64,000 nucleotides of DNA from Ciceribacter ferrooxidans (lineage in GTDB: Bacteria; Pseudomonadota; Alphaproteobacteria; Rhizobiales; Rhizobiaceae): positions 62,001 to 126,000 of the forward strand of contig NZ_SDVB01000391.1 in NCBI RefSeq assembly GCF_004137355.1, read 5' to 3'. The translations under genes were made by a program, and so were the position numbers. How positions within the stretch are numbered: position 1 is the stretch's first letter; each line of letters opens with the position of its first letter. Shown here one piece after another: positions 62,648 to 64,000 of the stretch. The notes under the pieces were generated by a model. It was not told where the DNA came from. It did not search any database and was given only the letters and a program-made list of their open reading frames with translations.

Positions 62648-63601
62648 ATGAACACGTTTGCTGAAAATTCCGGGCGCGTCGCCGATGCGCCCTCCGACAA
62701 CTGGGTCTACCGCATCCTGCCGCGCGCCGCCTGGCCCTTTGCCCAGCTCGCGCGCTGGGACCGGCCGATCGGCTGGCAGCTCCTGATGTGGCCCTGCTTC
62801 TGGTCGTCGGCGCTTGCCGCCAACGTCCTCCAGGGGGAGGGGCGGTTGAGCGTCCTGCTCTTCGCCTTCCATCTCGTGCTCTTCTTCATCGGTTCGGTCG
62901 CCATGCGCGGCGCCGGCTGCACCTATAACGACCTCGTCGATCACGAGATCGATATGGCGGTCGCCCGCACCCGGTCGCGGCCGCTTCCCTCCGGTCGCGT
63001 CAGCCGCCTGCAGGCGAAGCTCTTCATGGCGGCGCAGGCCCTCACCGGCCTTTTCGTCCTTCTCTGCTTCAACGGCTTTGCGATCGGGCTCGGCGTGCTC
63101 TCGCTGGCGATCGTCGCGATCTATCCCTTCGCCAAGCGCTTCACCGACTGGCCGCAATTCTTCCTCGGGCTCGCTTTCTCCTGGGGCGGACTGATGGGCT
63201 GGGCCGGGCTCTTCGGCTCGCTGTCTCTGCCGGCCGTGCTGCTTTATGCCGCCGCCGTCGCCTGGACGATCGGCTACGACACCATCTACGCCCATCAGGA
63301 CAAGGAGGACGATGCGCTGATCGGCGTGCGTTCCACCGCGCGCCTCTTTGGCGAAAACACCCGTGCCTGGCTCGTCGGCCTCTACGGCCTGACGCTCGTT
63401 CTGCTCGCCGCCGCCTTCTTCGCGGCCGGGGCCGGTCTCCTCGCCTTTGCCGGCCTTTTCGTCGCCGGCGGCATGTTCATCTACCAGATCGCCGTTCTTG
63501 ACATCGATGACGCTGTCCAGTGCCTCGCGCTCTTCAAGTCCAACAGCCGGGTCGGCGCGATCGTCTTCCTCGGGCTTCTTGCCGCGCTGCCTTTCGCCTG
63601 A
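62648..63601 (+). CDS. ubiA: 4-hydroxybenzoate octaprenyltransferase
   Basis: A 317-residue UbiA prenyltransferase with about nine helices. The first Asp-rich motif is CTYNDLVDHEIDMAVARTRS and the second is DTIYAHQDKEDDALIG, which bind the prenyl diphosphate through Mg2+. It attaches the polyprenyl chain (made by the enzyme encoded at 37.6-38.6 kb) to 4-hydroxybenzoate in ubiquinone synthesis. ATG 62648 (MNTFAENSG) is chosen; TTG 62630 would add six residues. Confidence 0.95.
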   Translation: MNTFAENSGRVADAPSDNWVYRILPRAAWPFAQLARWDRPIGWQLLMWPCFWSSALAANVLQGEGRLSVLLFAFHLVLFFIGSVAMRGAGCTYNDLVDHEIDMAVARTRSRPLPSGRVSRLQAKLFMAAQALTGLFVLLCFNGFAIGLGVLSLAIVAIYPFAKRFTDWPQFFLGLAFSWGGLMGWAGLFGSLSLPAVLLYAAAVAWTIGYDTIYAHQDKEDDALIGVRSTARLFGENTRAWLVGLYGLTLVLLAAAFFAAGAGLLAFAGLFVAGGMFIYQIAVLDIDDAVQCLALFKSNSRVGAIVFLGLLAALPFA

Positions 63602-63628
63602 GGCAAAACCGCTGGCCCGAAACGAAAC

Positions 63629-63656
63629 AGGCCCCGCATCGGAATGAGCGGGGCCT
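63629..63656. terminator. Hairpin between ubiA and the following gene
   Basis: Perfect 9-bp arms AGGCCCCGC (63629-63637) and GCGGGGCCT (63648-63656) with a 10-nt loop, between converging genes; probably acts in both directions. Confidence 0.6.
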
Positions 63657-63711
63657 CGTATCTGGCGGTTGCCTGATTGTCTCGAAAAGAACCGGATGAC
63701 CGGTCCTTCGC

Positions 63712-64000
63712 TCAGTTGCGGGCGATGATTTCCTTGCCGGAGATCTTCATCGCCACGCCGAGGCTGCCGGTCGAGCGGCGGACCAGGAAGCGCGGGCGGC
63801 GCTGTGCGAAATAGGAATGGCGGCGGCGCGGCTGGGTGGCGCGGGCCTTGACGTCACCGAGATGCTCTTCAAGCGGACGGGCGATACCGTCGGCCTCGAC
63901 CATCAGCATCGGGATCCGGAAAGCATCCGCCCATCCCCGCCAGTCGGCTGCGATATCGCAGAGGTCGTGTGCTACCAGCAGCGGGATGCACAGGTCCGGA
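63712..64000 (-). CDS. C-terminal part of a conserved uncharacterised protein (truncated by window)
   Basis: The frame is open from the window edge to the stop at 63712-63714, giving 95 visible residues. It reads LCIPLLVAHDLCDIAADWRG and AFRIPMLMVEADGIARPLEE, then RRRHSYFAQRRPRFLVRRST and GSLGVAMKISGKEIIARN at the end. An internal ATG at 63909 is not the start, because coding continues upstream in frame. It resembles a rhizobial protein of unknown function beside ubiA (possibly the DUF6101 family, named with low certainty). Confidence 0.7.
   Translation of the reverse strand, partial: PDLCIPLLVAHDLCDIAADWRGWADAFRIPMLMVEADGIARPLEEHLGDVKARATQPRRRHSYFAQRRPRFLVRRSTGSLGVAMKISGKEIIARN

Noticed and set aside
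1-64000. tRNA, rRNA or known riboswitch genes
   Set aside because: I looked for T-loop-like GGTTCGAAT patterns and conserved riboswitch cores in the gaps and saw none; a covariance-model search would be decisive.

Overview
The window is about 63% GC chromosomal DNA with tightly packed genes, frequent GTG and TTG starts, and families typical of the order Hyphomicrobiales (Rhizobiales). The combination of cysQ-DUF4170-waaA-HAD-lpxK-DUF2093-mutL, an isolated F0 ATP synthase operon (atpI-B-E-F'-F) without F1 genes, GlyQ and GlyS separated by a lemA/DUF2207 block, a PA0069-type radical SAM protein, and an HPE1-like protein beside purD points to a member of the Rhizobiaceae (Sinorhizobium/Ensifer, Rhizobium, Shinella or a relative). 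The species cannot be fixed by reading alone. No rRNA, tRNA, transposase, prophage or CRISPR array was recognised.

Layout. 1-9.6 kb: end of an unknown protein, a GNAT acetyltransferase, a membrane diguanylate cyclase, tadA, rluB-rsmD-patatin (rRNA modification plus a lipase), a Kef-type antiporter, pmbA, cysQ. 9.6-15.4 kb: envelope and repair genes DUF4170, waaA (Kdo transferase), a HAD phosphatase, lpxK, DUF2093, mutL. 15.4-21.8 kb: signalling genes, namely a PAS-PAS-receiver protein without a kinase domain, a GGDEF-EAL protein, a PRC-barrel secreted protein, an SMP-30 lactonase and an orphan LuxR-type regulator. 22-28.4 kb: mrp, an Hsp20 with a well-placed FNR/FixK-type box, corA, kup, a SleB-type hydrolase. 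28.6-31.4 kb: the F0 operon ending in a clear intrinsic terminator. 31.4-43.7 kb: rnhB, a radical SAM protein with a perfect alphaproteobacterial LexA box, a small glycosyltransferase, a TPR-ispE-moaB operon, the long-chain polyprenyl diphosphate synthase, DUF2007 and a methyltransferase, mntH, an S49 protease, and a divergent DUF1348/TetR pair with palindromic operators.

43.8-52.6 kb holds the most unusual arrangement. glyQ and glyS are separated by a DUF4328 membrane protein, LemA, an EPSP synthase (aroA), a DUF2207 membrane protein with a glycine-rich tail, and a DUF559 endonuclease-like gene embedded among four copies of a palindromic repeat, one of which encodes the end of the protein. 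glyS itself carries an internal stretch whose codon use differs from its surroundings. 52.6-64 kb: DUF523, a D/N/G-repeat secreted protein, a chemoreceptor, an HPE1-like protein, purD, tex, cfa, a MipA-type outer-membrane protein, ubiA and the end of an uncharacterised gene.

Most genes are core metabolism, translation and envelope functions. The points most worth checking are regulatory sites (LexA, FNR/FixK, CtrA and TetR-type boxes found by eye), the DUF559-repeat cassette, the glyQ-glyS island with its aroA, the glyS internal segment, the kinase-less PAS/receiver protein, and several complex palindromic intergenic elements. No wholly new multi-gene system is evident; the closest candidate is the DUF559/repeat cassette.
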